A stretch of 64,000 nt of DNA from Neobacillus sp. CF12 (GTDB lineage Bacteria; Bacillota; Bacilli; Bacillales; Cytobacillaceae), in the NCBI RefSeq assembly GCF_030348765.1, contig NZ_JAUCEU010000007.1, forward strand, positions 2,804,001 through 2,868,000. Direction: 5' to 3'. A model generated the notes under the pieces. That model searched no databases, was not told the origin of the DNA, and was given only the letters and a program-made list of their open reading frames with translations. Position 1 is the stretch's first letter. The number at the start of each line of letters is the position of its first letter. The translations under genes and the position numbers were made by a program. Below are positions 27,934 through 36,620 of the stretch, one piece after another.

Positions 27934-29361
27934 TTACTTCACATCGTCAAAGAATGGCTGAAGCGCTTCTTTCGGCACAGGTTTCGTAACTAGACTGACA
28001 ACAATAAATGAGATGAAGCTGACCATGACTCCAGGTATAACCTCATTAATCCCCAACGGATTACCTGCTAAGTACCAGAACAATGCTGTGAAGAAGCCGC
28101 CGATCATCGAAACAATGGCGCCCGCTGCTGTACCTCTTTTCCAGTTAAGGCCTAGAATTACCGTTGCAAAGAAAAAGCTCGCTGTTAAGGATGCCTGGAG
28201 AACGACTATGAATTGAACAATGTCCAACTGTCTTAAGGCCAAGAAAATTGGGATAATTCCTAGTACTAGTACCGCAATTCGGTTTACCTTCATTTTTTCA
28301 CTGTCACTGGCGTTAGGCTTGATCATCGTGGCATAGAAATCATGTGAAAACGCGGAAGCAGATACCATCATAATGCCGGAAACTGTACTCATTATCGCTG
28401 AGAGGATTGCTAAAATAATCAAGGACCCCACAACTGGCGGAAGTATATTAATGGCCATGATGGTAGAAGCAATATCAGGTGTAGGCATATATGGGAAGAG
28501 TGCTCGAATGGCCATGCCTGCTGCTGCTACAGAAATACCAACAACTGCTTGGAAAATAAATGAAAAGCCTATTGCTAATTTAACGGTCTTCCTATCTCTT
28601 AATGTATACATTCTTGCTAACTCATATGGCGCTGCGGCCATTGCAAACCCAAAGGCTGCACCAAAACCAAGCAACTCCTTAAAACCGAAATGCCAGCTTA
28701 ACATATTAGGACTAAATTCGGCTAAGAAATTCCCGACAAATTCTGTTCCACCTGCTTGATTAAAGAGCAATGGAAGGGCAGCAAAAAAGCAGCCAGCCAT
28801 GATAATCGCCTGAACGAAATCACTATAAGCTGTTGCCCTCATTCCGCCAATCATCGTATACAGTAAAGTGATTCCAACGGTTATGATGGCTCCCCAGATG
28901 AACGGAATTCCGAATAGTGTCTGAAAAATATTTCCTCCTGCTTGGTACTGTGCAGTTAGGTAAACGGTATAGGCTACTAATATTAAAAGGGCTGATATTC
29001 CCCGAGCCGCTTTACTATTAAATCTAGTACCTACATAGTCAGGTACCGTTAACCCTTTAAAAGCTTGGAACTTAGGTCCGACCAGGGTAGCCGCAATTAA
29101 CCAGCCGAACCAAAGACCAGCCCAAATCCAAAGGAAGCTCCCGCCAGTTAAGTAATGAATACCAAGTGTTCCAACAAATGTACCCGCACTCATTTGTGTT
29201 GCTGCAAATGCAGCACCACCTACTAAAGGCCCAATGGATCTCCCTGCTACCAAGAAATCCTCTGTTCCTTTGTTCTTGGTTCCCGACCAAATTCCGATAC
29301 CAAGAATGACGGCAAAATATAAAACCAACACCACATAAAACGTCGTACTTACTTCAAACAT
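27934..29361 (-). CDS. Sodium:solute symporter (SSS family, copy 2)
   Basis: Na+-coupled carrier of 475 residues with about 13 helices, a paralogue of the one at 24850 (shared GGAAFAATQMSAGTFVGTLG-like and C-terminal VTKPVPKEALQPFF motifs). It is preceded by a 31-residue membrane peptide and an anchored extracytoplasmic protein, and no degradative enzyme shares its operon. AAGGAGGGG lies 8 bases before the ATG. Confidence 0.93.
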   Translation of the reverse strand: MFEVSTTFYVVLVLYFAVILGIGIWSGTKNKGTEDFLVAGRSIGPLVGGAAFAATQMSAGTFVGTLGIHYLTGGSFLWIWAGLWFGWLIAATLVGPKFQAFKGLTVPDYVGTRFNSKAARGISALLILVAYTVYLTAQYQAGGNIFQTLFGIPFIWGAIITVGITLLYTMIGGMRATAYSDFVQAIIMAGCFFAALPLLFNQAGGTEFVGNFLAEFSPNMLSWHFGFKELLGFGAAFGFAMAAAPYELARMYTLRDRKTVKLAIGFSFIFQAVVGISVAAAGMAIRALFPYMPTPDIASTIMAINILPPVVGSLIILAILSAIMSTVSGIMMVSASAFSHDFYATMIKPNASDSEKMKVNRIAVLVLGIIPIFLALRQLDIVQFIVVLQASLTASFFFATVILGLNWKRGTAAGAIVSMIGGFFTALFWYLAGNPLGINEVIPGVMVSFISFIVVSLVTKPVPKEALQPFFDDVK

Positions 29362-29381
29362 TCAAGATCCCCTCCTTTTAG

Positions 29382-29477
29382 TTATTTTTCACTTTTAACA
29401 GCCCATAGGAAATATCCAGCAATCCAAACAACGGTATAGAGGACAAAAAAGGTAAAGGGAGCACCAAGATTAAACAT
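29382..29477 (-). CDS. 31-residue membrane peptide paired with the second symporter
   Basis: Reads MFNLGAPFTFFVLYTVVWIA and ends WAVKSEK: one transmembrane helix with a short charged tail. Its ATG overlaps the stop of the upstream gene by 8 bases, so translation is coupled. Together with the 39-residue protein at 26301 it gives each of the two symporters its own tiny partner. Resembles the small accessory proteins annotated next to SSS symporters. Confidence 0.7.
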   Translation of the reverse strand: MFNLGAPFTFFVLYTVVWIAGYFLWAVKSEK

Positions 29478-30153
29478 TTACTACTTCACCACCCTTACTT
29501 TTTCTTTCACTAATGATCCAAGCCAAAATAATTCCCAAGATGACAGCCAATCCGAAAAAGGTATATAGATTTGAAGTTGTAAATAACCCTGCAGGGGAAG
29601 AACCTGTTGCAAGATTTACGTAACTTGGAACGTTCATCATATCCTCTTTGACCATCCCCGAATCTCCAGAATCAATGATTGGGAATGATTCATGCAGATA
29701 TTTCCCCTTTGGCAGATTGATACTTAATGAGACTACATTACCATTTCCAGCTGTATTAACAGCAGGTACGACAAATGGAATTTTCTCATTTCTCGTATCT
29801 GAAAATTGATAACTTACCGTATAGGTAAATTCTCCTTTACTGCCTTCAGGAAGAGATACTAGTACTCTATTAACAGAATTTCCTTCGTTTAACTCATAGG
29901 TAAGCTCTTGATCCTCTCCATTAATCACTAAATCTTCAAACCGCGCACCCCCGATTTTGGTTACGATATGCTCTAATGTTCCCTCATGGATTGCTTCGGA
30001 GTTGGCGATCGTTATTTTTTCCGTTACTTTGATAACATCTTCATACATAACTTCAAGGTTTGCGCTTTTTAAAACCGGCGTTGCTTCTTCTGCCGAAACG
30101 GTATTAATCGAAAGCAGCATCACGCCAAATAGCAACATGATTATTCTTTTCAT
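29470..30153 (-). CDS. Membrane-anchored extracytoplasmic protein of unknown function
   Basis: 227 residues. A signal peptide (MKRIIMLLFGVMLLSINTVSA) is followed by a beta-rich extracytoplasmic domain (about 25-185) and a C-terminal transmembrane helix near 195-215 with a basic cytoplasmic tail (SERKSKGG). I recognise no family. ATG 30153 follows GGGGGAAAGTGAA; the open frame extends 22 codons further without support. Overlap with the micro-protein and nearness to the symporter suggest a cell-surface partner of that carrier. Confidence 0.78.
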   Translation of the reverse strand: MKRIIMLLFGVMLLSINTVSAEEATPVLKSANLEVMYEDVIKVTEKITIANSEAIHEGTLEHIVTKIGGARFEDLVINGEDQELTYELNEGNSVNRVLVSLPEGSKGEFTYTVSYQFSDTRNEKIPFVVPAVNTAGNGNVVSLSINLPKGKYLHESFPIIDSGDSGMVKEDMMNVPSYVNLATGSSPAGLFTTSNLYTFFGLAVILGIILAWIISERKSKGGEVVNV

Positions 30154-30261
30154 TTCACTTTCCCCCTTCATTTCGCTTTTGATCGTTTCAAGAATCCTAG
30201 TATCTTTTCTTGACACCAAATTCTGTTAGTTATGAATAATCTGGAAACTAATTCTAAAAAA

Positions 30262-31461
30262 TTAAATACCAATTTCTTTCTCTGATTCTATGACTTGATG
30301 ATTTTCAAGCTCACCGAAAGTGAACATAATTCGAATCAGACAAGCAATAAAACTGACAATCCAGATTATTTGGAAACTCCCGAACGTATCATAGAGCATA
30401 CCAAATACATATCCAGAAATCGCTGATCCTAATTGACCAACCGTGTTCATGGTACTAATAAGCGATCCCGCGCTACTAATATGAACCATTTCAGTGGCGA
30501 GAGTCAGCATCGGGGCTAAAGACCATGAAATAGCGATGCCAATCACAAAAGCTGTACAATATATCCCCGTGTCGTTTAGGAATATCAACCATAAACAACA
30601 TCCTGCCGCTAAGATCGAACCGATGATGAGAGTTGATTTTCTTTGCCCTACTATATCAGAAAGTTTACCTGAAAGAGGGGCTCCGATGATTTGAGCGATC
30701 ATCATAAATGCCATGATCAGACCGGTCTCTTGCTTCGTATATCCCATAGCCGCTTCCAAATAGGTGGGCATCCAGGCCAGAAAGCCATAAAGTCCAAATA
30801 AGCCAAAAAAGGAAATTCCCAAAAGACGGTGGATTTTTTTATCTTTAAACAAATTCAAGAAAACCCTAGGCTGGACTTCTTTCTTTCCCTGTATTTCTGA
30901 TGTGTTTTTACCCTTTGGCACCTTTAGGAATAGCAGCAATGTTGGCAAAAGGAGAATAGATAACATAAGAAATAATGTGTTCCATTCTACATAGATTGAT
31001 AGAATCGGAAAAACAGTTAAAGTTAATAACGATCCAGCAGCTGCGGCACCTTCTAGTATGCCAATGCTTAATCCCCGTTTTTCTTTAGGGCTATGGATTG
31101 AAATTAGTTTTATCGCTGGAGAAAAGATCATGGCTGCTGAAGCCCCCATAATAAACCTTAAAATAAGGGCCAGATAAAGTGAATGCGTCATTGAAAAGAT
31201 CATCGATGAAATCATCATTAGAGACAATCCTAGCACGATTAACGATACAGGTGAATATCGGTCTGCAAGAGTTCCTGCAGGAATTTGGAAAATTGCGTAT
31301 CCAAGCAAAAAGGAAGATAAAAGCCCTCCTACTTGAGTAAATCCTACATGATACATATCTTTTAGATCGACCAGAAAAGGAACGACTTCCATTCGATGAG
31401 ATAGAGCTAAAAAATGAATAAAACTGACGAAACAGACCATGAACCATTGAAATTTATTCAA
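30262..31461 (-). CDS. MFS transporter (copy 1)
   Basis: Major facilitator carrier, 399 residues, 12 helices. The loop 2-3 motif GTLADRYSP (about 60) and the KLSDIVGQRK repeat in the second half mark the family. TTG 31461 is the start: GGAGGAG lies 7 bases before it, inside the last codons of the enolase gene, and the genes are 4 bases apart. Co-transcription with an epimerase-like enolase and a racemase-like protein suggests uptake of an acidic amino acid derivative or dipeptide. Confidence 0.9.
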   Translation of the reverse strand: MNKFQWFMVCFVSFIHFLALSHRMEVVPFLVDLKDMYHVGFTQVGGLLSSFLLGYAIFQIPAGTLADRYSPVSLIVLGLSLMMISSMIFSMTHSLYLALILRFIMGASAAMIFSPAIKLISIHSPKEKRGLSIGILEGAAAAGSLLTLTVFPILSIYVEWNTLFLMLSILLLPTLLLFLKVPKGKNTSEIQGKKEVQPRVFLNLFKDKKIHRLLGISFFGLFGLYGFLAWMPTYLEAAMGYTKQETGLIMAFMMIAQIIGAPLSGKLSDIVGQRKSTLIIGSILAAGCCLWLIFLNDTGIYCTAFVIGIAISWSLAPMLTLATEMVHISSAGSLISTMNTVGQLGSAISGYVFGMLYDTFGSFQIIWIVSFIACLIRIMFTFGELENHQVIESEKEIGI

Positions 31462-31465
31462 GGTA

Positions 31466-32551
31466 CTACTCCTCCATAATCTCATCGAAAATATCTTCCA
31501 TCCCGAATCCAATACCCTTCGGTATATCCATCACTCCCTTAATCTCTACCACTCCAAAAGGGTCGTCCTTTAAATAATAAGGACCAACCATTTCATGCGA
31601 GTAGTTCCCAGGTAAAATAGTGGAAAGATGGAGACTTGCATAGGTTCCAAGCAGAGTATCCCATGGACTGATTAATACACATTGAAGACCTATTGCTTCT
31701 GAAAATTGCGCGATTTGAACAGCTGGTGTGATACCGCCGCATTTGATTAGCTTAATACCGATCAGGTCGATGGCTTCCTTTTTTGCAAGCTCATACACAT
31801 CCTTTAACGTATGGGCACTCTCGTCGGCCATGATTGGAATAGATGTTGCACTTCTAATTTGTCTTAATCCATCATGATCCCATCCGGGGACTGGTTGTTC
31901 AATGTAATCAATCTTATATGGTTCGATTTCTTTAATCACCTGGACGGCCGTTTTCACTTTATATCCCTGATTTGCATCAATTCTTAAATGAATGGCTGGA
32001 CGTATTGCCTGTCGAATTTGAGAAATGGCTTCGATATCTTTTCGAAAGTCGCTGCCAATTTTAATTTTCAGCGTATCAAAACCAGCTTCCGCCATTTCTT
32101 TTGCAGCTCTTGCCATTTCCTCCGGGAATTCATCCCCTAATACGTAGGCCACTCTGACAGGCTGTTTCCTTTCACCACCTAAAAGCTCATATACGGGAGT
32201 TTTCAACCTTTTTCCTTGAACATCCCATAAAGCAATATCAATAGCCGACTTTGCACCAGTTGCATTCCCGAGAATGATTCCCATTGAATGGTGTATATCT
32301 CTTAACGCATAAACCGGTTTTCCAATAATGGCAGGGCCAAGTTTTTTTTCCACTAAGGCCTTCATTGTTTCAACAGTCTCTCCAGTGAAAAAAGGTAATT
32401 CGGATGCTTCCCCAAGACCTGTCAATCCTGTGTTGGTGGTGATTCGAACAATAAGATGGGATTGATATGGAGGCATTTTCCCATATGTCATTTTAAAAGG
32501 GACATTAAAGGGTGTTCGTACGATCTTTGCCTCTACCTTTGTAATGTACAA
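31466..32551 (-). CDS. Enolase-superfamily enzyme, dipeptide epimerase / MLE-like
   Basis: Mandelate racemase/muconate lactonizing subgroup, 361 residues: capping domain (1-125) and TIM barrel (about 130-345). The acid-base KIK motif lies near residue 163; metal ligands are in RIDANQ, YIEQP and MADES (about 193, 218, 243), and the second lysine in GIKLIKCGG (about 268). This layout fits L-Ala-D/L-Glu and related dipeptide epimerases, but also N-succinylamino acid racemases. Operon with racemase and MFS carrier. Confidence 0.88.
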   Translation of the reverse strand: MYITKVEAKIVRTPFNVPFKMTYGKMPPYQSHLIVRITTNTGLTGLGEASELPFFTGETVETMKALVEKKLGPAIIGKPVYALRDIHHSMGIILGNATGAKSAIDIALWDVQGKRLKTPVYELLGGERKQPVRVAYVLGDEFPEEMARAAKEMAEAGFDTLKIKIGSDFRKDIEAISQIRQAIRPAIHLRIDANQGYKVKTAVQVIKEIEPYKIDYIEQPVPGWDHDGLRQIRSATSIPIMADESAHTLKDVYELAKKEAIDLIGIKLIKCGGITPAVQIAQFSEAIGLQCVLISPWDTLLGTYASLHLSTILPGNYSHEMVGPYYLKDDPFGVVEIKGVMDIPKGIGFGMEDIFDEIMEE

Positions 32552-32676
32552 AAAGCTCCCTCCTTCCTCAGAAATGGAAAATGTAAAATCATGATCTTTT
32601 ATTTTGGTGCATTAGGTTGTTTTAGGGTTGATTAGACTTTTTAACAATAACCTTTTTCTTGAATAAGGGTATTCCA

Positions 32677-33459
32677 TTATTGGACGATTTTGTTTTTCTT
32701 CACAAGCAAGCCTTTAGAAGAAGTAACCGTTCCTGTTGAAATCTTCGGCGGTGTAAGATAGGCAAGCTTGGAGTGTGATAGCCCTGCTCCAACCAATGCT
32801 TCCGCCATCTTTAATGAGGTTTTGCCAGGATTAATAACAGGCACACCTAGTGCTTTAGACATTTCTTCTGCAACATTAAGGAAGCCCATTGACATACAGC
32901 CTAATACCAACGTATCTGCCCGGTCTTCCAGAATCGCTTTTTTTCCCTCTTCAATTAGCTTTTGGATCGTTCTTTCACGATCGTTGGCAAGTTCGAGAAC
33001 AGGTGTATTTATGGCACGCACGGAAGCTAGCTTCTTACCAACCCCTGCTTTTTCCACTAGGTGATGCAGTGGATTTATAATGCTATTTGTAACGGTTATG
33101 ATTGAAAACCGGTAACCACACATTGCTGCTGCCATTACACCCGCTTCACCAGGTCCCACTACCACCATTTTTCCCGTTACTTCTCTAACTGCGTCCAAAC
33201 CTGGGTCTCCATAACAACCTAAAATGGCTGCATCATACCCTTTTTTCTCCATCTCCAACATAAGATCTACAGTATTCGGTATACTTAGGTATTCCTCATA
33301 AAGAGATTCAATGGACGCGGGGCCTTCATCTACATCGACGATATCAACATGTGTACCAGGCGCTGCATAGGAGCGCAGGATTTCTAATCTTCTCTCCATT
33401 TCTTGACGTCCTGGTTCCGTCCTACTTATCGGTCCTGGCAGTACATAAACTATTTTCAT
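32677..33459 (-). CDS. Asp/Glu/hydantoin racemase-family protein
   Basis: 260 residues. The two catalytic cysteines of the family are present: Cys82 in LGCYGDPG and Cys188 in VLGCMSMGF, so it should racemise a hydantoin or acidic amino acid by the two-base mechanism. ATG 33459 follows AAGGAGG by 8 bases; an ATG two codons upstream touches that site and is less likely. First gene of an operon under a sigma-54 promoter at 33496. Confidence 0.88.
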   Translation of the reverse strand: MKIVYVLPGPISRTEPGRQEMERRLEILRSYAAPGTHVDIVDVDEGPASIESLYEEYLSIPNTVDLMLEMEKKGYDAAILGCYGDPGLDAVREVTGKMVVVGPGEAGVMAAAMCGYRFSIITVTNSIINPLHHLVEKAGVGKKLASVRAINTPVLELANDRERTIQKLIEEGKKAILEDRADTLVLGCMSMGFLNVAEEMSKALGVPVINPGKTSLKMAEALVGAGLSHSKLAYLTPPKISTGTVTSSKGLLVKKNKIVQ

Positions 33460-33495
33460 AGTCATTCCTCCTTTTTCGTTTTCGTTAGTAATACT

Positions 33496-33511
33496 TGCAA
33501 GTTCTATGCCA
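33496..33511 (-). promoter_or_regulatory. Sigma-54 promoter of the racemase operon
   Basis: Minus strand TGGCAT-AGAAC-TTGCA. It shares the AGAAC spacer with the promoter at 27759 and lies 37-52 bases before the start codon. Confidence 0.82.
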
Positions 33512-33533
33512 GTTTTAGGACATCAAGTTCGAT

Positions 33534-33549
33534 TGGCATAAAAATTGCA
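33534..33549 (+). promoter_or_regulatory. Sigma-54 promoter of the divergent MFS gene
   Basis: Plus strand TGGCAT-AAAAA-TTGCA. It is divergent from the promoter at 33496, with only 22 bases between the two -24 elements, so one activator complex could serve both. Confidence 0.8.
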
Positions 33550-33587
33550 TTTTAATGAACAGTACAAATACAAAGGTTGTGAAGCAC

Positions 33588-34808
33588 ATGAAACAAGATC
33601 TCAATTTCTATATCAAGGAAAAAACAAGCCAATTCTGGAAGGCTACTATAGCACTAAGTTTCGGTTCTTTCCTCGTATTTTCAAATTTACATTTTACACA
33701 GCCGTTACTTCCGTTAATATCCAGAGAATTTGAAGTTTCTCCTGCAATGGCAAGTTTAACCGTTTCGCTTGTAACATTGTCATTGAGTTTGTTTTTATTA
33801 TTAGTTGGCCCTTTTTCTGACCATATCGGCCGAAAAAACTTAATGTCTTTCGGGCTTTTGTCATCATCTTTATTTTCCCTTGCGATCTTTTTTGTTACCG
33901 ACTTCTGGTTCCTTCTATTTTTACGAACACTCCAAGGGGTCACATTAGCTTGTTTGCCGGCTATTGCTTATGCCTACATTGCAGAAGAATTTGAAAAAAA
34001 AGCCATAGGAGTTGCAATCGGTCTTTATATTAGCGGAAACACCATTGGGGGAATGGGCGGGAGAATCATCGGTGGATTCACGTCTGATTTATGGGGATGG
34101 CGATACGCCTATCTAACAATGGGGTTGATAGGTATTTTCTGTTTTCTGTTATTTGTTTTTTATTTACCTAAATCAAAACATTTTTCCCCCAACTCTTTGG
34201 AGCTTAAGGAAGTTTTAGGGCATCTTATTATCCATCTAAAGAATCACGAACTAAGATCGGCGTATTATATTGCTGGAATCATCTTTTTTATTTTCATGGG
34301 GTTGTTTAATTATTTATCCTACCATCTGCACGGGGCACCGTATCATTTATCTTCCAGCATAATCGGTCTATTATTTCTATCCTACCTTGCTGGAACATTT
34401 AGCTCGACATTTTCCGGGAAACTGGATGCCGTTATGAGTATTCCTAATCGGATGTGTGCAGGTCTCCTCATTATGTTAGTCGGTGTTTTGCTAACGCTTT
34501 TTAGTTCGCTCTTAATGATCTTAATCGGTCTTATCATTGTCTGTTTTGGTTTTTTCTTCGTACATGCAGCTGCAACAAACTGGGTAAGTATCCTGGCGAA
34601 AGAGGCAAAAGGAAGTGCCTCCTCTCTCTACTTATTTTTCTATTATGCAGGAGGCAGCTTGGGGAGTTATGTCTTAGGGTTTGTTTGGGAGTATTTTGGG
34701 TGGTATGCGATTGTAACGGTAACCATCTTGTTACTATTGGTGGGTTTAAAAATAACCCTTGGAATGGTCGCCGTACAAAAGAATGAAAAGTTAAAAATCA
34801 CTTTGTAA
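33588..34808 (+). CDS. MFS transporter (copy 2), YnfM-like
   Basis: Major facilitator carrier, 406 residues, 12 helices; the loop 2-3 motif GPFSDHIGRKN (about 70) is well kept. The open frame starts at ATG 33555, but that codon would lie upstream of the predicted sigma-54 start site (about 33561), so I use ATG 33588, preceded by AAAGG. The only long plus-strand gene in this block, divergent from the racemase operon. Confidence 0.88.
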   Translation: MKQDLNFYIKEKTSQFWKATIALSFGSFLVFSNLHFTQPLLPLISREFEVSPAMASLTVSLVTLSLSLFLLLVGPFSDHIGRKNLMSFGLLSSSLFSLAIFFVTDFWFLLFLRTLQGVTLACLPAIAYAYIAEEFEKKAIGVAIGLYISGNTIGGMGGRIIGGFTSDLWGWRYAYLTMGLIGIFCFLLFVFYLPKSKHFSPNSLELKEVLGHLIIHLKNHELRSAYYIAGIIFFIFMGLFNYLSYHLHGAPYHLSSSIIGLLFLSYLAGTFSSTFSGKLDAVMSIPNRMCAGLLIMLVGVLLTLFSSLLMILIGLIIVCFGFFFVHAAATNWVSILAKEAKGSASSLYLFFYYAGGSLGSYVLGFVWEYFGWYAIVTVTILLLLVGLKITLGMVAVQKNEKLKITL

Positions 34809-34843
34809 AAAGGGAGAAATGGATTGACCATTCTCCCTTTTTT
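34807..34843. terminator. Bidirectional terminator between convergent genes
   Basis: AAAAAGGGAGAA / TTCTCCCTTTTT stem flanked by A-run and T-run, between the MFS gene and the second M28 gene. Confidence 0.85.
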
Positions 34844-34853
34844 TATACAATAT

Positions 34854-36602
34854 TTAGTTATTTATTTGCTCAACAGCGAGGTTAATGGTCCGGATTGCTT
34901 CTAATAGGGCATAGTTTACTTTATTGAGATTGCGTTTTAATTCGGTTAGAACTAAATGATATTGATGACTTCCTACCTCTAAGTCTGCTAATTTCTCACA
35001 ATTCGCTAGTAACGGGATTGGAGGCTGCTTTAATGCTGTATCATGGTTGAATATGTCCCCTTTTACATAATTAAGGGGAACTAAAATATTGGAAAGGTGT
35101 TTTAATGTTTTGTTAGCATGAGTAACTTGTGGCTCTGTAGGTGTCGTTTTTAGCAAACTGCCAAACTGTATTAAGTTATTTTTCAATTCCTCGATCCGGT
35201 TATTTGTAATGCTAAAATTCAGGTGGCCGTTTGTTTTGCTTTGATAGTCCTTTATGCATGTTTCCAATTCTTCGACCGCTGCCAATTGGTTAACAGGCAA
35301 AATCTCAGTAGTACATGCTTCATACACGATAGATAAATAAATTTTGCAATCACGGGCAAGATTTTCTGGAGAAATCTTGTCAAGTGTATCTTCTGTTGTA
35401 TGCCACCACCAGCCAAATCCGCCGGCTTTTCCTGCTCCAAATAATTGAGAAAATGCTTCTGATGCTGGATTATTGGACTGAGGCTGTTCAGATAACCCCA
35501 TAAAAAGTGACGGAACACCAGGGCCCCAGAAGGATTGATCCCCTGCTCTGCCAAATCGTGATCCTTCAAACTCATCTCCGGTTAGTTCCTTAATAGACCG
35601 TTTAGCAAGATCCCTAGTCTCAGCCATACAATTAGCCTCTGTTAATATCGTTGCTCCTTTGCCGCCAACTGAATCAATATTAATATGAAGAACACAATTT
35701 TCGTGAAGGTCTTCCCAATGTTCATCACAATACAAAGCAGAACCTGCATAACGGCCATGCGAGTGGCCAGACCAGAAGGCAAGCTTTAAGCTGCGACGAA
35801 GATTGTCTTTATTTAGGGCAAGTATTCGTGCAACTTCCAACATCGTTGCATTTGCTGTTCCATTATCCATTACCCCATAATGCCATGAATCAATATGGCC
35901 GCTAAATAATACAAAATGATCATTCTCGTCATTACCTGGAATCTCAGCAGTTAAAGTTGGAATTTTTCTCCATCTAGTATCAACCTTAGTTTTTAGCCAT
36001 CCTTGACAATTGGTGTGATTTTTTACTGTGCTTTTCATCTTTTGTCCATCATGAAAATTGACCGATACAACCGGAATCTTTGGCAAATTGTCATAAGTAT
36101 GAGTTGTTGGGTTTCCCCATACTGGTGAAACGATCATTTCATGCGTATATTCAGCATTTATAAAGATAATTGCTTTTGCTCCTGCTTGCTGAGCTTGAAG
36201 TACCGCTCCTGGAATAGCGAGACCATCTAGCAGGACTATTTTTCCGCTAACTGGATTTTTTTGATAGTCTACACTTACTGACTTACCTGAATACACAATT
36301 TCCCCTTCTAACCCTGTTTCATCCGTAGAAACGGCCATTGAATGAGTAATGGCAGGAAAGCTTTGACGGTTAACCTTTAGCTCCGTTTTTCCTGGAAGAC
36401 TAATGTAAGCATCATTAAATGTTAACTCTGTTGTTAAGCCAAATTCTTCAAGCTTTGATTTTGCATAATAAAAGGCACGGAGCTCTTCCTCCGTTCCTGA
36501 TAGACGAATTTCTGAAGCAACGTTTTGAGTATATTCCATTAATAGATCCTGATTTACTTCCTCAAGCATTTGGCTTTTAATAGATTCTAAATTGACCTTC
36601 AT
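34854..36602 (-). CDS. M28-family metallopeptidase with PA domain (copy 2)
   Basis: Di-zinc exopeptidase of 582 residues, paralogous to the one at 18238 over its full length. Metal-site motifs: SGHIDSWHYG..DNGTANATMLE (about 245-270), NIDSVG (about 320) and WWHTTEDTLDKI (about 405). No signal peptide. ATG 36602 is preceded by GGGGG. Third gene of an Lrp-M20-M28 operon, so it is probably regulated with them and not by sigma-54. Confidence 0.9.
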   Translation of the reverse strand: MKVNLESIKSQMLEEVNQDLLMEYTQNVASEIRLSGTEEELRAFYYAKSKLEEFGLTTELTFNDAYISLPGKTELKVNRQSFPAITHSMAVSTDETGLEGEIVYSGKSVSVDYQKNPVSGKIVLLDGLAIPGAVLQAQQAGAKAIIFINAEYTHEMIVSPVWGNPTTHTYDNLPKIPVVSVNFHDGQKMKSTVKNHTNCQGWLKTKVDTRWRKIPTLTAEIPGNDENDHFVLFSGHIDSWHYGVMDNGTANATMLEVARILALNKDNLRRSLKLAFWSGHSHGRYAGSALYCDEHWEDLHENCVLHINIDSVGGKGATILTEANCMAETRDLAKRSIKELTGDEFEGSRFGRAGDQSFWGPGVPSLFMGLSEQPQSNNPASEAFSQLFGAGKAGGFGWWWHTTEDTLDKISPENLARDCKIYLSIVYEACTTEILPVNQLAAVEELETCIKDYQSKTNGHLNFSITNNRIEELKNNLIQFGSLLKTTPTEPQVTHANKTLKHLSNILVPLNYVKGDIFNHDTALKQPPIPLLANCEKLADLEVGSHQYHLVLTELKRNLNKVNYALLEAIRTINLAVEQINN

Positions 36603-36620
36603 CAAAAATCCCCCTATTGG

